Source: Candidatus Methylacidiphilales bacterium (GTDB lineage: Bacteria > Verrucomicrobiota > Verrucomicrobiia > Methylacidiphilales > JANWVL01). Taken from it: a stretch of 64,000 nucleotides of DNA. The notes beneath the pieces were generated by a model. It was not told the origin of the DNA. It saw only the letters and a list, made by a program, of their open reading frames with translations, and searched no databases. Position numbers and translations under genes: made by a program. Location: assembly GCA_025056655.1 (NCBI GenBank), contig JANWVL010000055.1, forward strand, positions 1 through 64,000, written 5' to 3'. Positions 1 through 8,051 of the stretch are shown piece by piece. Position 1 is the stretch's first letter. Each line of letters starts with the position of its first letter.

Positions 1-275
1 ACCCCAGAGGGTGAAGATGGAGGGGTTTTCGATCATGAATTGGTCGGCGGGATGGATGTAGATGGGGCAGTGGTAGGTTTCGGCAATGGCTGCGGCGTCG
101 GTGATGTGGTCGAAGTGGCCGTGGGTGAGGATGAGGGCTTGAGGGAGTGGGGCGGAGTTTTTGAAGGGCGTGAGGGGAGAAGCGAAGCTGGGATTTTGTG
201 TGTGCTGTGGGAAATTCCTTCGACGCGAGGGCGTGGGATGAGTTTGTGGTGAGGGGTGGAACTTGGTTAATTTTT
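1..275 (-). pseudogene. 3' part of MBL-fold hydrolase gene without a usable start, running off the window
   Basis: Read on the minus strand, this frame encodes the metal-binding motif THGHFDHI (about positions 103-126) followed by a typical glyoxalase II-like stretch (DAAAIAETYHCPIYIHPADQ). The frame stays open to the window edge, so the 3' end is outside. Upstream of the motif only about 44 codons precede a TAA stop near 274-276, and none of them is ATG, GTG or TTG. The usual N-terminal half of the first MBL domain (about 50-60 residues with an NCY and a DPG motif) is not visible in this or the other minus frames; a weak match may begin about 20-25 residues before the motif. Either the gene is broken by deletion or frameshift, or the assembly has an indel. 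The MBL identity is secure; pseudogene status is an inference. Confidence 0.6.
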
Positions 276-1474
276 ATGGAGTGCGTTTTGCCAACGGTGC
301 CGCTTTTCTGACATTTCTCAGATTGATTGAATGTATGGGGTTGGGGTGTGGGCTTGGAAATTTCCACGGTGCCTTGTGGGGTGTGTTGTTTGGTGTTCAT
401 CGATGTTTTGGAAAATTGTTATGGATATAGAGGAGGATGAGTTTGAGTTGTGATGTGGGATACCGGAGAGGAGAGATTAACTTGAGTGGTTTTCTATGAG
501 AGTTTTGAATAGGGATATAATTTATGGAAAGTGATAGTGGCAGGTGCTATTGTTCTCGTGATGAGGATGATAGAGTTTAGGGGATGGCTGCAGATTTGTG
601 CTTTGTTTTGTGTGTCTATAGACGGTTTATTTTCTGTTATAGAAAATGTTGATAGATGTTTTGGGGCGAGATTATTATGCTGGGGTGGATGTGAGAATTT
701 TAGAAGATAGAGTTTTGAGCTATTTAGATTTTATGCGTGTCTTGGATATAGATTTTGATAGATTGGCGGATCTCTACGAGGTGCTGGGAGATTTTCTCTT
801 GGGTTTCGTTGCTCTTCATTGAGTGAGTAGCTGTAGGTTGGTAATAAAATATCAGATGTGAGTATAGATTAGGGTAAGAAAGTTTTGTTGGCTTGGGGAT
901 GTGGAAGTGTGGAATAGGTGTTTCGGATGAAAGCCTTTTTTGTTGGGTTATTATAGATTATTTTAGAATCTGGATTCTGGCGGTTGGAATTTGTAGAGTT
1001 GACTTTGTGGCAATTTATATATAAGAGGTTGTGGTGCGATATGTATAGATAGTGTGGAAATAGAGCTGCTCCCGGGGTGGCTGGCGATACGGTTTGGTCT
1101 TATAGTCTTTTTGGTGTGGTGATAGTTGAGTTGATGTGGGGGGTGATGAGGAGAATCTGGAGGATGATGGACAAGGGGATGATTTTGGGGTGGGCAGAGT
1201 TATTTGGGTGGTTTTATGGGCGGGGTGGGAGTGTGTTTGGAAGAATTGATGGGAAGAATAAGTGTGCATGCGTGAATGTTGGGGGACTCGGGAACTTGAT
1301 TGATGGGTGGTGTGAGGAATGTGGGTATAGTTTCAAAAATTTCCTATTAGGTGGGGCTTTGATGTAAATAATGCCTGATTTTACAGGTTTAGATGTTGAT
1401 TAAAAATTTTTTTTATTCTTTATAAGTGGTTGGAATTAGGATTTGGCATGGGGGGTGCTAGGGGCTGGGGGTAT
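276..1474. other. GT-rich stretch of about 1.2 kb with no convincing gene
   Basis: No open frame here resembles a known family. The + strand is strongly depleted in C and rich in G and T, like the start of the adhesin gene downstream. A 58-codon frame at 646-822 (ATG to TGA, acidic, Asp/Leu-rich) and a longer frame at 1077-1367 are open, but both lack a ribosome binding site and look like products of the base bias. The last 80 bases before the adhesin contain an A/T-rich run (1401-1424) that could hold a promoter, though no clear -35/-10 pair is seen. It may be a long leader or regulatory region of the adhesin or a decayed gene. Confidence 0.5.
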
Positions 1475-4400
1475 ATGATTCGCTTAAATAGGTGGATAGG
1501 GTTTAGGTGCGATGTGGGAGGGGTGGTTGTTTTTTTTTGGGTAATGGTGGTTGTGGGATTGGGTGTGGCTCGTGGGGATGGACTTCCGGAAGGGGGGGGG
1601 TTTAGGATAGGATCGGGAGAGATCAGGGTGAGCGATGGGAGGATGGAGGTGGAGAGTTATGGTAGGCGTGCGGTGATGAGTTGGGAGAGTTTTAGTATAG
1701 GGGAGGGGCGGGAGGTGAGTTTTAAGTTTCCGGAGGGAGGGGGAGCGGTATTGAATCGGGTGGTGGGGGGTGAGGTGAGTGTAATAGAGGGATTATTGTC
1801 GAGCAATGGGGAGGTGTATTTGATTAATCCGAGTGGGATAGTGGTGGGGAAGGGGGGGGAGATACGAGTGATGGGGGGGATGTTGAGCACGATGGAGGTG
1901 AGTGACGAGGTGTTTATGAGAGGGGGGAGGATGGAGTTTGAGAGTAGGGGGTTGGGTAAGGTGGAGGTGAGGGGTAGGGTGGAAGTAGGAGGGGAGCGGT
2001 TTGTGATATTGGGGCATGAGGTGGAAATGGGTGAGGGGAGTGAGATAAGGGCGAGGCATGGGCGGGTGGAGGTGGGAGGAGGGGGGAGGGGTTATGAGGT
2101 GTATGTGAAGCCGGAAGGGGGAGGGGGGGCTTATATACGGAGTATGGGGAGAGGGGAGGGTGGGGGCGGTGTGGATATAAGGGGGAGGATCGAGGCGTTG
2201 GGAGTGCAAGTGGAGGCTGTGGGCAATCCGTATGCACTAGCGATGAGGTTAGGGGAGGAGGGAAAGCTATTGGGTATAGGTGGGGATGAGGGATATGAGG
2301 GGGAGGTAGAGGTGGGGGTAGTGCAGGGGAATGTGGAGTTAGCAGGGGAGGTGAGGGGGAGGCGTATTGAGGTGGTAGCGGGAGAGGGGGATGTGAGGGT
2401 GAGGGGGGAGGTAGATTCATCGTCGCTAAGAGGTAGAGGAGGAGAAGTAGTGTTGTTGGGTGAGAGGGTGAGGGTAGAGGGGGGAGCAGAGGTGAAAGCG
2501 AGTGGGGAGCTAGGGGGTGGGGAGATTTTGATAGGAGGGGATTGGGAGGGGGGGGAGATCAAGTTAGAGAGAGGGCAAAGGGAGAGGAATGCGAGGATAG
2601 TGTGGATAGAGGCGGGGGCACGGATAGAGGCGATGGGAGGGGAGAGGGGGGATGGGGGTAAGGTGGTGATATGGGGGGACCGAGCTGCGGTGCATTATGG
2701 TGTGGTGGATGCGATGGGGGGGGATGGAGAGCGATATGGAGAGAGGGTGAAAGGGGGGAGAGTAGAGCTATCGTCGAAGGGGGAGGTGGTGATGGGGGGT
2801 GAGGTGCGCACGGCGGCGAGGAGTGGAGATAGGGGTGAGTTTTTGTTAGATCCGGTGGATATTAACATAGTGGCAGGGACGACACCTTTGCCGGGAGGGT
2901 TATCGAATAATGATTGGGATTTTAACGAGGACATTGGGGTGACGCAGTTAGGGGCAGTAACGTTATCGAATTTGCTGGCGACGAACACAGTGACGTTGAA
3001 GGCACAGAATGATGTGACGATAAATGCGCCGGTGACGTGGAATAGCGCAAGTGGGTTGATAATAAACGCTGGGAATGACATCGTTGTGAATGCGGCGGTG
3101 ACGAATAATGATACGGTATTGATGGGTAATGGGCTGATTTTTTGGGCTGATATGATGCCTTATAATGATGGGGTCGGAAATGTGATCATCAATGCCCCCG
3201 TCCACGTCGGTAATGGGACTGTGGTTGTTATAGGAAATAATGTTACAGTAAATTCGACGTTGAGCGCCCCTAAACCTGGAGGAGATCTTCTCTATATCCA
3301 AGCAACAAGTGGATCAATTCAAGGAGGGGCCGCAGGAAAGCTTAAAGCAAATCTGCTTACCCTTGATTCACAGCAAGGGATAACGGGTGCAGGGATACAG
3401 AACACGATAGGGGTAGAGGTGAGTGAGGCGATGGATATGAATACGGTCAATGGGGATATAAGGGTTGTGAATACAGCGGTGGGGCCAAGCAGCAGTGTGG
3501 TAAGTATAAGCAACGCCAAGACGGGGAATGGGAACATATACATTGGGCAGAATGGGGGCAAGAGCTTAAAGATAGGGGATCAGAATACAAACGGGCCTAA
3601 TGCAATACAGGCTAATGGTTCGATAACTTTATTGGCAGGTCGGAGTGATGGGACGGATGGGGCATTGAATGTGAATGATGCGGATATGATATTTAGTAAG
3701 GGGGCGATAGCTGGGGGACATTTTTTAGCTATAGCTAACGATGATATGACGATACAGAGTGGGGTAGTGGTGGGGAGTCAGTTAAGCGGGACAGGACGAG
3801 TGACGTTAGTGGTGGGGGAACAATCACCGAGTGTAGCTGCTGGGGCTGTATTTTTGAATCAGGGGACAGTGCAAGCGGGTGGAGGGATTGGGAGTGGAAA
3901 GGTGAGGATATTTGCTGATGAGGCTGGTGGGACGACGTTGGGGAATATTGTAGCGATGCAAGGAGCGGTAAATCAGCCTAGTGAATATCGTGCGACCGCT
4001 GGGGCTTACCAACCCGCTGAAAATATGCCAGACTGGTCCCCTGGCTCAGGCTCCCAACCAGGACAAGTGAATTATAAAAATACAGCTAGTAGTGTAAGTG
4101 CAAGTGCCTCACAAAATTTGTTTAACAGTTCTAGTGCTTATAACAGCTCGAGTAGTTCTGGTAATAGCGTTTCAGTATACAACAGTTCTAGTTTGTATAA
4201 TAGCTCTTCAAATAGTAATTCAGTCAACCTTAGTTCGAGTCAATACAGTTCTAGCTATAGTTCAAGCTACAGCTCTAGCGTAAGCTTTAGTGCGAGTTTA
4301 AATGGAACCAGCATAAATGCAAGCCAGAGTGCAAGTTTTTCTATTTCTGTGTCTCAGAATGTTAGTATGAGTCAGAGCGTGAGTAATAGTTTTAATAATA

Positions 4401-5299
4401 GCTCTTTCAATAGTTCGAGCTTGAATCAAAGTATGAGCGTGAGTATTAGTCAAAGCGCCAGCAATAGCTTGAGCAATAGTATTAGTGTAAGCCAAAGTCA
4501 GAGCATTTCTCAGAGTCAATCTTTATCTCAAGGTCTATCTCAAAATGCTAGTAATAGCATGTCTCAGAGCATCAGTCAGTCTATTAGTTTCTCGAGTTCT
4601 GGAAATCAATACTCTAATCAATTAAGTCAAAGTATTAGCACTAGTCAAAGCATGAGTGCGAGTGCAAGCAGCTCTTGGTATAATAGTTCAGTTCTGAATT
4701 TCTCGTCTAATTCAAATTCTTCAAATATTTATACGACTCAATATCTCACATCTGTCTATTCCTCGAGTGCATCTTATTATTATTCCAGTCAATCTAGTTC
4801 CTACTCTTCCAGCTCATCGAGTTCGTCGAGCTCAGCTTCGAGTTCATCGAGTTACTCATCGAATTTTGTATATACTGCAATTAAGGCGGTAGGCCCAAAT
4901 GTGAATGTTTTGGCCTTAGAGGATGAGTTTAGAAAAAGAGAGAGGGAGACCCGAGCTTTACGTGGAACACGTGCACAGAACGAAAGAGATCAATTTACGA
5001 TTAATTATGCAAATATCATCGAATCTCAGAAAAGAGTGGAGATGCGCAATCAAAAAATCATGAAACATTATCGCGCAACTGGTCGTATCTTGGGAGAAGT
5101 CTATTCAGGTGAACTTTACTTAAATCCCGACTCGATTTATGCAGAGATTTTCCAGGCCCGAAAAGAAAGTGGTTTTTCTACTGATGCTCCCGTTAAAGAT
5201 ACTGTGGAGCTGCCTGGAAGAAGAGTTAAAAGGCCAGAATCGCCAGCTAATCGTATAGAACCTCCCTCAGATCGCGAAATACGCCGGAGACGAGAATAA
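1475..5299 (+). CDS. Giant exported adhesin: TPS (filamentous haemagglutinin-type) domain plus Ser-rich stalk
   Basis: A 1274-residue protein from ATG 1475; a frame extension back to TTG 1430 exists, but 1475 gives a proper signal peptide (basic n-region RLNR, hydrophobic VVVFFWVMVVVGLGVA, likely cleavage after ARG) and lies close behind a GGGGG run. Residues about 40-155 form a haemagglutinin/TPS secretion domain: NRV at 94 and NPSGI at 118 correspond to the family's NRV and NPNGI motifs. Residues 155-480 are Gly/Val/Glu repeats typical of a beta-helix, and 480-870 continue as Asn/Val/Thr-rich helix repeats. Residues about 870-1128 are Ser-rich low complexity (SSS, SxSxS, QS and NS units). 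A charged tail (about 1129-1274, Arg-rich at the end) follows. No TpsB transporter is encoded in the window. The first 1.7 kb is extremely G-rich on the coding strand with many AGG, GGG and GAG codons unlike neighbouring genes. Exact role unknown; surface adhesin or matrix protein is inferred. Confidence 0.8.
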   Translation: MIRLNRWIGFRCDVGGVVVFFWVMVVVGLGVARGDGLPEGGGFRIGSGEIRVSDGRMEVESYGRRAVMSWESFSIGEGREVSFKFPEGGGAVLNRVVGGEVSVIEGLLSSNGEVYLINPSGIVVGKGGEIRVMGGMLSTMEVSDEVFMRGGRMEFESRGLGKVEVRGRVEVGGERFVILGHEVEMGEGSEIRARHGRVEVGGGGRGYEVYVKPEGGGGAYIRSMGRGEGGGGVDIRGRIEALGVQVEAVGNPYALAMRLGEEGKLLGIGGDEGYEGEVEVGVVQGNVELAGEVRGRRIEVVAGEGDVRVRGEVDSSSLRGRGGEVVLLGERVRVEGGAEVKASGELGGGEILIGGDWEGGEIKLERGQRERNARIVWIEAGARIEAMGGERGDGGKVVIWGDRAAVHYGVVDAMGGDGERYGERVKGGRVELSSKGEVVMGGEVRTAARSGDRGEFLLDPVDINIVAGTTPLPGGLSNNDWDFNEDIGVTQLGAVTLSNLLATNTVTLKAQNDVTINAPVTWNSASGLIINAGNDIVVNAAVTNNDTVLMGNGLIFWADMMPYNDGVGNVIINAPVHVGNGTVVVIGNNVTVNSTLSAPKPGGDLLYIQATSGSIQGGAAGKLKANLLTLDSQQGITGAGIQNTIGVEVSEAMDMNTVNGDIRVVNTAVGPSSSVVSISNAKTGNGNIYIGQNGGKSLKIGDQNTNGPNAIQANGSITLLAGRSDGTDGALNVNDADMIFSKGAIAGGHFLAIANDDMTIQSGVVVGSQLSGTGRVTLVVGEQSPSVAAGAVFLNQGTVQAGGGIGSGKVRIFADEAGGTTLGNIVAMQGAVNQPSEYRATAGAYQPAENMPDWSPGSGSQPGQVNYKNTASSVSASASQNLFNSSSAYNSSSSSGNSVSVYNSSSLYNSSSNSNSVNLSSSQYSSSYSSSYSSSVSFSASLNGTSINASQSASFSISVSQNVSMSQSVSNSFNNSSFNSSSLNQSMSVSISQSASNSLSNSISVSQSQSISQSQSLSQGLSQNASNSMSQSISQSISFSSSGNQYSNQLSQSISTSQSMSASASSSWYNSSVLNFSSNSNSSNIYTTQYLTSVYSSSASYYYSSQSSSYSSSSSSSSSSASSSSSYSSNFVYTAIKAVGPNVNVLALEDEFRKRERETRALRGTRAQNERDQFTINYANIIESQKRVEMRNQKIMKHYRATGRILGEVYSGELYLNPDSIYAEIFQARKESGFSTDAPVKDTVELPGRRVKRPESPANRIEPPSDREIRRRRE
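1592..1600 (+). repeat. Poly-G tract (G9) just behind the adhesin signal peptide
   Basis: A run of nine G at codons 40-42 of the adhesin gene, in the first secreted segment. Further runs in the same gene are G8 at 1852-1859, G7 at 1873-1879, G7 at 2123-2129, G8 at 2548-2555 and G8 at 2716-2723. Slippage in any of them would shift the frame early, so they could act as contingency switches; this is inference, because the base bias alone also raises the frequency of such runs. Confidence 0.6.
2146..2166 (+). other. Potential G-quadruplex motif
   Basis: Four consecutive G runs of 4, 4, 3 and 5 bases are separated by loops of 3, 1 and 1 bases, which fits the standard intramolecular G-quadruplex pattern on the + (coding, mRNA-like) strand. 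It is one of several such clusters inside the adhesin gene and the densest I noticed. Whether it forms in the cell is unknown. Confidence 0.5.
4087..4860 (+). repeat. Ser-rich low-complexity coding repeat of the adhesin
   Basis: About 258 codons in which roughly every second residue is Ser, spelled with a mixture of AGT, AGC, TCT, TCG, TCA and TCC. Near the end (4810-4860) short near-identical units built around TCATCGAGT occur in tandem. The mixed codons show that selection acts on the amino-acid pattern rather than on recent exact duplication, apart from the last units. Base composition is ordinary here, in contrast to the G-rich first half of the same gene. Confidence 0.75.
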
Positions 5300-5307
5300 T
5301 CTCAGCA

Positions 5308-6036
5308 CTATGGATTGATTCGCCCGAACCGCCGTTGACGTTTTGAATAGTCCTCTATGGCTTTAAGAAACTCTTCGCGCCTAAAATCTGGCCAAAGGCA
5401 CGGTGTAACATAAAGTTCGGTATAGGAAACCTGCCAAAGCAGGAAGTTGCTTAGTCGCATCTCTCCACTGGTGCGGATGAGGAGATCTGGATCAGGATAA
5501 TAACGAGTATAGAGATGATGCTGAAATATGTTTTCGTCAACTTGTGCAGGATCTAAATGCCCGAGACGGATCTCCGTCAAAATGGATTGCACCGCATCAA
5601 TGATTTCCTGGCGTCCAGAGTAACTAAGGGCTAAAATTAAAGTAAGACCATTATTTTTTTGCGTGGCTTGAATCGTGCGATGAAGTTGTTTCTGAACCTC
5701 TGAAGGGAGATCCTTTAATCGACCTATAGCCTGGAGGCGAATGTTAGAGCGGTTCAATTCTGATATTTCATCTCTTAAGAATTTTTTCAATAATTCCATG
5801 AGCGCTTTAATTTCACTAGCCGGACGATGCCAATTTTCTGCAGAAAAAGCATAGAGGGTGATAAATTGTATGCCCAACTCAGCCGCGGTTTTGACCACTT
5901 CTCTCACGGACTCAGCTCCCGTACGATGTCCTTGGATACGGGGTAGACCTCGTTCCTTCGCCCAACGTCCGTTCCCATCCATTATGATGGCCACATGGCG
6001 GGGGATTTTTTTTAATGAAATACCCTCGGTCTTCAT
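5308..6036 (-). CDS. uppS: Isoprenyl transferase (undecaprenyl diphosphate synthase type)
   Basis: A 242-residue cis-prenyltransferase, normal family length, that condenses isopentenyl diphosphate units onto farnesyl diphosphate to make the C55 lipid carrier for peptidoglycan and other surface glycans. The N-terminal signature HVAIIMDGNGRWA (residues 14-26) carries the catalytic Asp, followed by GHRTGAE, the TLYAFSAENW segment and the C-terminal DLLIRTSGEMRLSNFLLWQ block with the conserved Arg and Ser residues. The start overlaps the upstream LAB_N gene by 4 bases (ATGA type), so the two are surely translated together. It is the last gene of the gyrB-gyrA run and converges with the adhesin gene, leaving only 8 bases between the stops. 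Confidence 0.95.
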   Translation of the reverse strand: MKTEGISLKKIPRHVAIIMDGNGRWAKERGLPRIQGHRTGAESVREVVKTAAELGIQFITLYAFSAENWHRPASEIKALMELLKKFLRDEISELNRSNIRLQAIGRLKDLPSEVQKQLHRTIQATQKNNGLTLILALSYSGRQEIIDAVQSILTEIRLGHLDPAQVDENIFQHHLYTRYYPDPDLLIRTSGEMRLSNFLLWQVSYTELYVTPCLWPDFRREEFLKAIEDYSKRQRRFGRINP

Positions 6037-6410
6037 GGGATCAATACGTCACTGCTTTCGTCTTCGCTCTTGTGACTTTTTTTGCGGTAAAGCAAGATTA
6101 GATTGCGTCCATATAGGATAGGCAAAAAACATGTGCCCAGGATCGGAGGTAATTTATCCAATCGAATAAAGTAGATTAAAAGAATTATACTTCCCCAAAA
6201 GCTCAAATGCCAAAAAATAGGAGGGATGACGACCTGTTTCTTTTTCTCTGAGATAATCCATTGAATGATAAAGCGCGAGGCAAATATTCCGTTACCCAGC
6301 AACCCAAAAAAAGTCCACCAGTAGGACTCAGCATAAAACCAAGATTCTAGATGTAACCACGGAAATGCATTCAATAGGAGAGGACGCAACAAACCATCAA
6401 CCTCATTCAT
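6033..6410 (-). CDS. LAB_N-domain inner-membrane protein (lipid-A-disaccharide synthase N-terminal-like)
   Basis: A 125-residue protein with three or so hydrophobic segments matching the LAB_N family, which occurs as an N-terminal appendage of some lipid-A-disaccharide synthases and also stands alone. Visible family features are the FASRFIIQWIISEKKK turn (about 43-58), PPIFWHLSFWGS and the RLDKLPPILG segment leading to a last helix with LYGRNLILLYR. It stands alone here, with no LpxB catalytic domain in the window, and is coupled by a 4-base overlap to uppS, which also serves envelope lipid chemistry. Function of stand-alone members is not established; a role near lipid carriers or lipid A is inferred. 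Confidence 0.8.
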   Translation of the reverse strand: MNEVDGLLRPLLLNAFPWLHLESWFYAESYWWTFFGLLGNGIFASRFIIQWIISEKKKQVVIPPIFWHLSFWGSIILLIYFIRLDKLPPILGTCFLPILYGRNLILLYRKKSHKSEDESSDVLIP

Positions 6411-6425
6411 TCTGTCACTCTACCA

Positions 6426-8048
6426 TCAGCCAAGGAAAATAAAGATTATTTGCGCAAGAATAATTTTTGTGATCAATGATAAAGGGTATACACTCGCATA
6501 GGCAGTGTTAAGCTCGCTACGATCAACACGTGACTCTGCAAAAGCTAAAGCTGCTGGCTGCGTCTGATAAGCAGAAGCTATTCCCAACATTCGAGCTGGA
6601 TTCCGCTCCCCAGCAGCCCACAAAAGCGTAAATAGAAGAAAATACCCTACGATTACAATCCCCACCGTCCCAATGATTAAGGGAAGCCCAGAGGAGAGAA
6701 ATATATCAATAAACCCTTTCCCAGCTCGGCTGCCTACTGTGGCTAAGAAAAAAAGAATCCCAAGTTGCCGAAGAGCAAAATTCGCAGTCAACGGTATATT
6801 CCATATCAATGGCCCGGTTCTTCCTAATCTTCCCAGTATCAAGGCGATAATGAGCGGCCCCCCCGCAATCCCTAGCCGAACCGGCTCTGGTAAGCCTGGG
6901 ATTGGAAACGGAATTAATCCCAGCAAGATTCCTGCTGCAATCCCTAGACCGAAGCTCAGATAGCCTGTCTCAGTGAGGCTTTGCAACGAGTTGCCAAAGA
7001 ACTTTCGCACCTCTGGCTCCTTTTCATGATATGTGACGGCACGCACTCGATCACCGAGTTGCAGCGTCAAATTGTCAGTCACTGGTATATCTGTATCTCC
7101 ACGTCTGACGCGCGTGATTACAATGCCCTTCAGATCCAATCGCAGCGATTGAAGTGGCACTCCGACAATTTTTGGATTGGAGACAAAATAACGATGTGCT
7201 TGGAAGCCTTCCATTTCTGTGTCCAGCGTGTTCTCCGTAAAAGAGCCCAGCTCTGGTAGTGCCTTATGAATCTGTGCGTCTTTCCCAACCATCACAGCAA
7301 CTGTTCCAGGTGGCAAAGCCAGATCATCCTTAGCCAAAGTCCTCATTCCTCCAGGCAACTCTACACGAGTCACGATTAACCCAAATTTCTTGTGGATGGC
7401 GTCGGGTGTCCAATCAGATCCATCAGATTGTTTCCGTTCGATTAAAATTGGATGAGGAGGATTGTATGGGTTCACAACGGATTGCCCCGATGCTTGGGGC
7501 TTGCTGATTAGGATGACGCACTGAAACAATCCCAAGGTCACCACTACTGCAAACGGATACGCCAAACCATATCCAATCACGACTAGATTGGCTAGCTGCT
7601 TATCCGTTGTGCTTCGTTGGATCAACTCACTAACAGTAGCCAGAGCCGCTGTATTGGTGACTGCTCCACAAAAAACTCCGCTCATCAACGAAGAAGGCAA
7701 ATGCAGATGGCGGCTTAATAAATAAATCAATCCACTTACCGTGCACAAAACAACTAAGACGACTAAATTCGGCATCAAGCCGTTGCGCTTAAACGACTGA
7801 ATAAAATTGGGTGCTGCTTCCAAGCCCAGACAATAGACAAACAGCACTAAGCCCAGCATTCCGATCTCTGTTGGTAAAGCATAAGCGGGATTGATCGCGC
7901 CAAAAGCCAATCCCACAAAAAGCACCGCTGCAACACCCAGCCGAAACCCTCCACCGAGTTTGATTTCCCCAAGCAAATATCCTAGGCCTACGACGATGAA
8001 TAGGCGCAGCAGCGGAGATTCACTTAAGAAATGGTGAATCAATTCCAT
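6426..8048 (-). CDS. AspT/YidE-type putative transporter with RCK_C domains
   Basis: A 540-residue membrane protein with the layout of the aspartate-alanine exchanger (AAEx) family: five or so helices (about 1-175), a soluble centre (about 200-355) resembling two TrkA-C/RCK_C regulatory modules (LDLKGIVITRVRRGD, LQLGDRVRAV), and a second set of helices (360-540) with glycine-rich repeats such as GLGIAAGILLGLIPFP. E. coli YidE and YbjL are similar and of uncertain substrate; AspT exchanges aspartate for alanine. The start lies 3 bases after the gyrA stop, so it is transcribed with the gyrase genes. The substrate cannot be read from sequence. Confidence 0.85.
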   Translation of the reverse strand: MELIHHFLSESPLLRLFIVVGLGYLLGEIKLGGGFRLGVAAVLFVGLAFGAINPAYALPTEIGMLGLVLFVYCLGLEAAPNFIQSFKRNGLMPNLVVLVVLCTVSGLIYLLSRHLHLPSSLMSGVFCGAVTNTAALATVSELIQRSTTDKQLANLVVIGYGLAYPFAVVVTLGLFQCVILISKPQASGQSVVNPYNPPHPILIERKQSDGSDWTPDAIHKKFGLIVTRVELPGGMRTLAKDDLALPPGTVAVMVGKDAQIHKALPELGSFTENTLDTEMEGFQAHRYFVSNPKIVGVPLQSLRLDLKGIVITRVRRGDTDIPVTDNLTLQLGDRVRAVTYHEKEPEVRKFFGNSLQSLTETGYLSFGLGIAAGILLGLIPFPIPGLPEPVRLGIAGGPLIIALILGRLGRTGPLIWNIPLTANFALRQLGILFFLATVGSRAGKGFIDIFLSSGLPLIIGTVGIVIVGYFLLFTLLWAAGERNPARMLGIASAYQTQPAALAFAESRVDRSELNTAYASVYPLSLITKIILAQIIFIFLG

Positions 8049-8051
8049 GGC

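Noticed and set aside
1077-1367. 96-codon frame in the GT-rich gap, TM-like
   Set aside because: No ribosome binding site, GTG start, composition fully explained by the local C-poor bias, and no family resemblance.
1657-2562. Long minus-strand frames opposite the adhesin gene
   Set aside because: They consist of Pro/Ser/His/Thr repeats that mirror the G-rich coding strand; shadows of the real gene.
4087-4860. CRISPR array or tandem-repeat locus
   Set aside because: The repeats are protein-coding Ser-rich units with variable codons and no fixed-length spacers.
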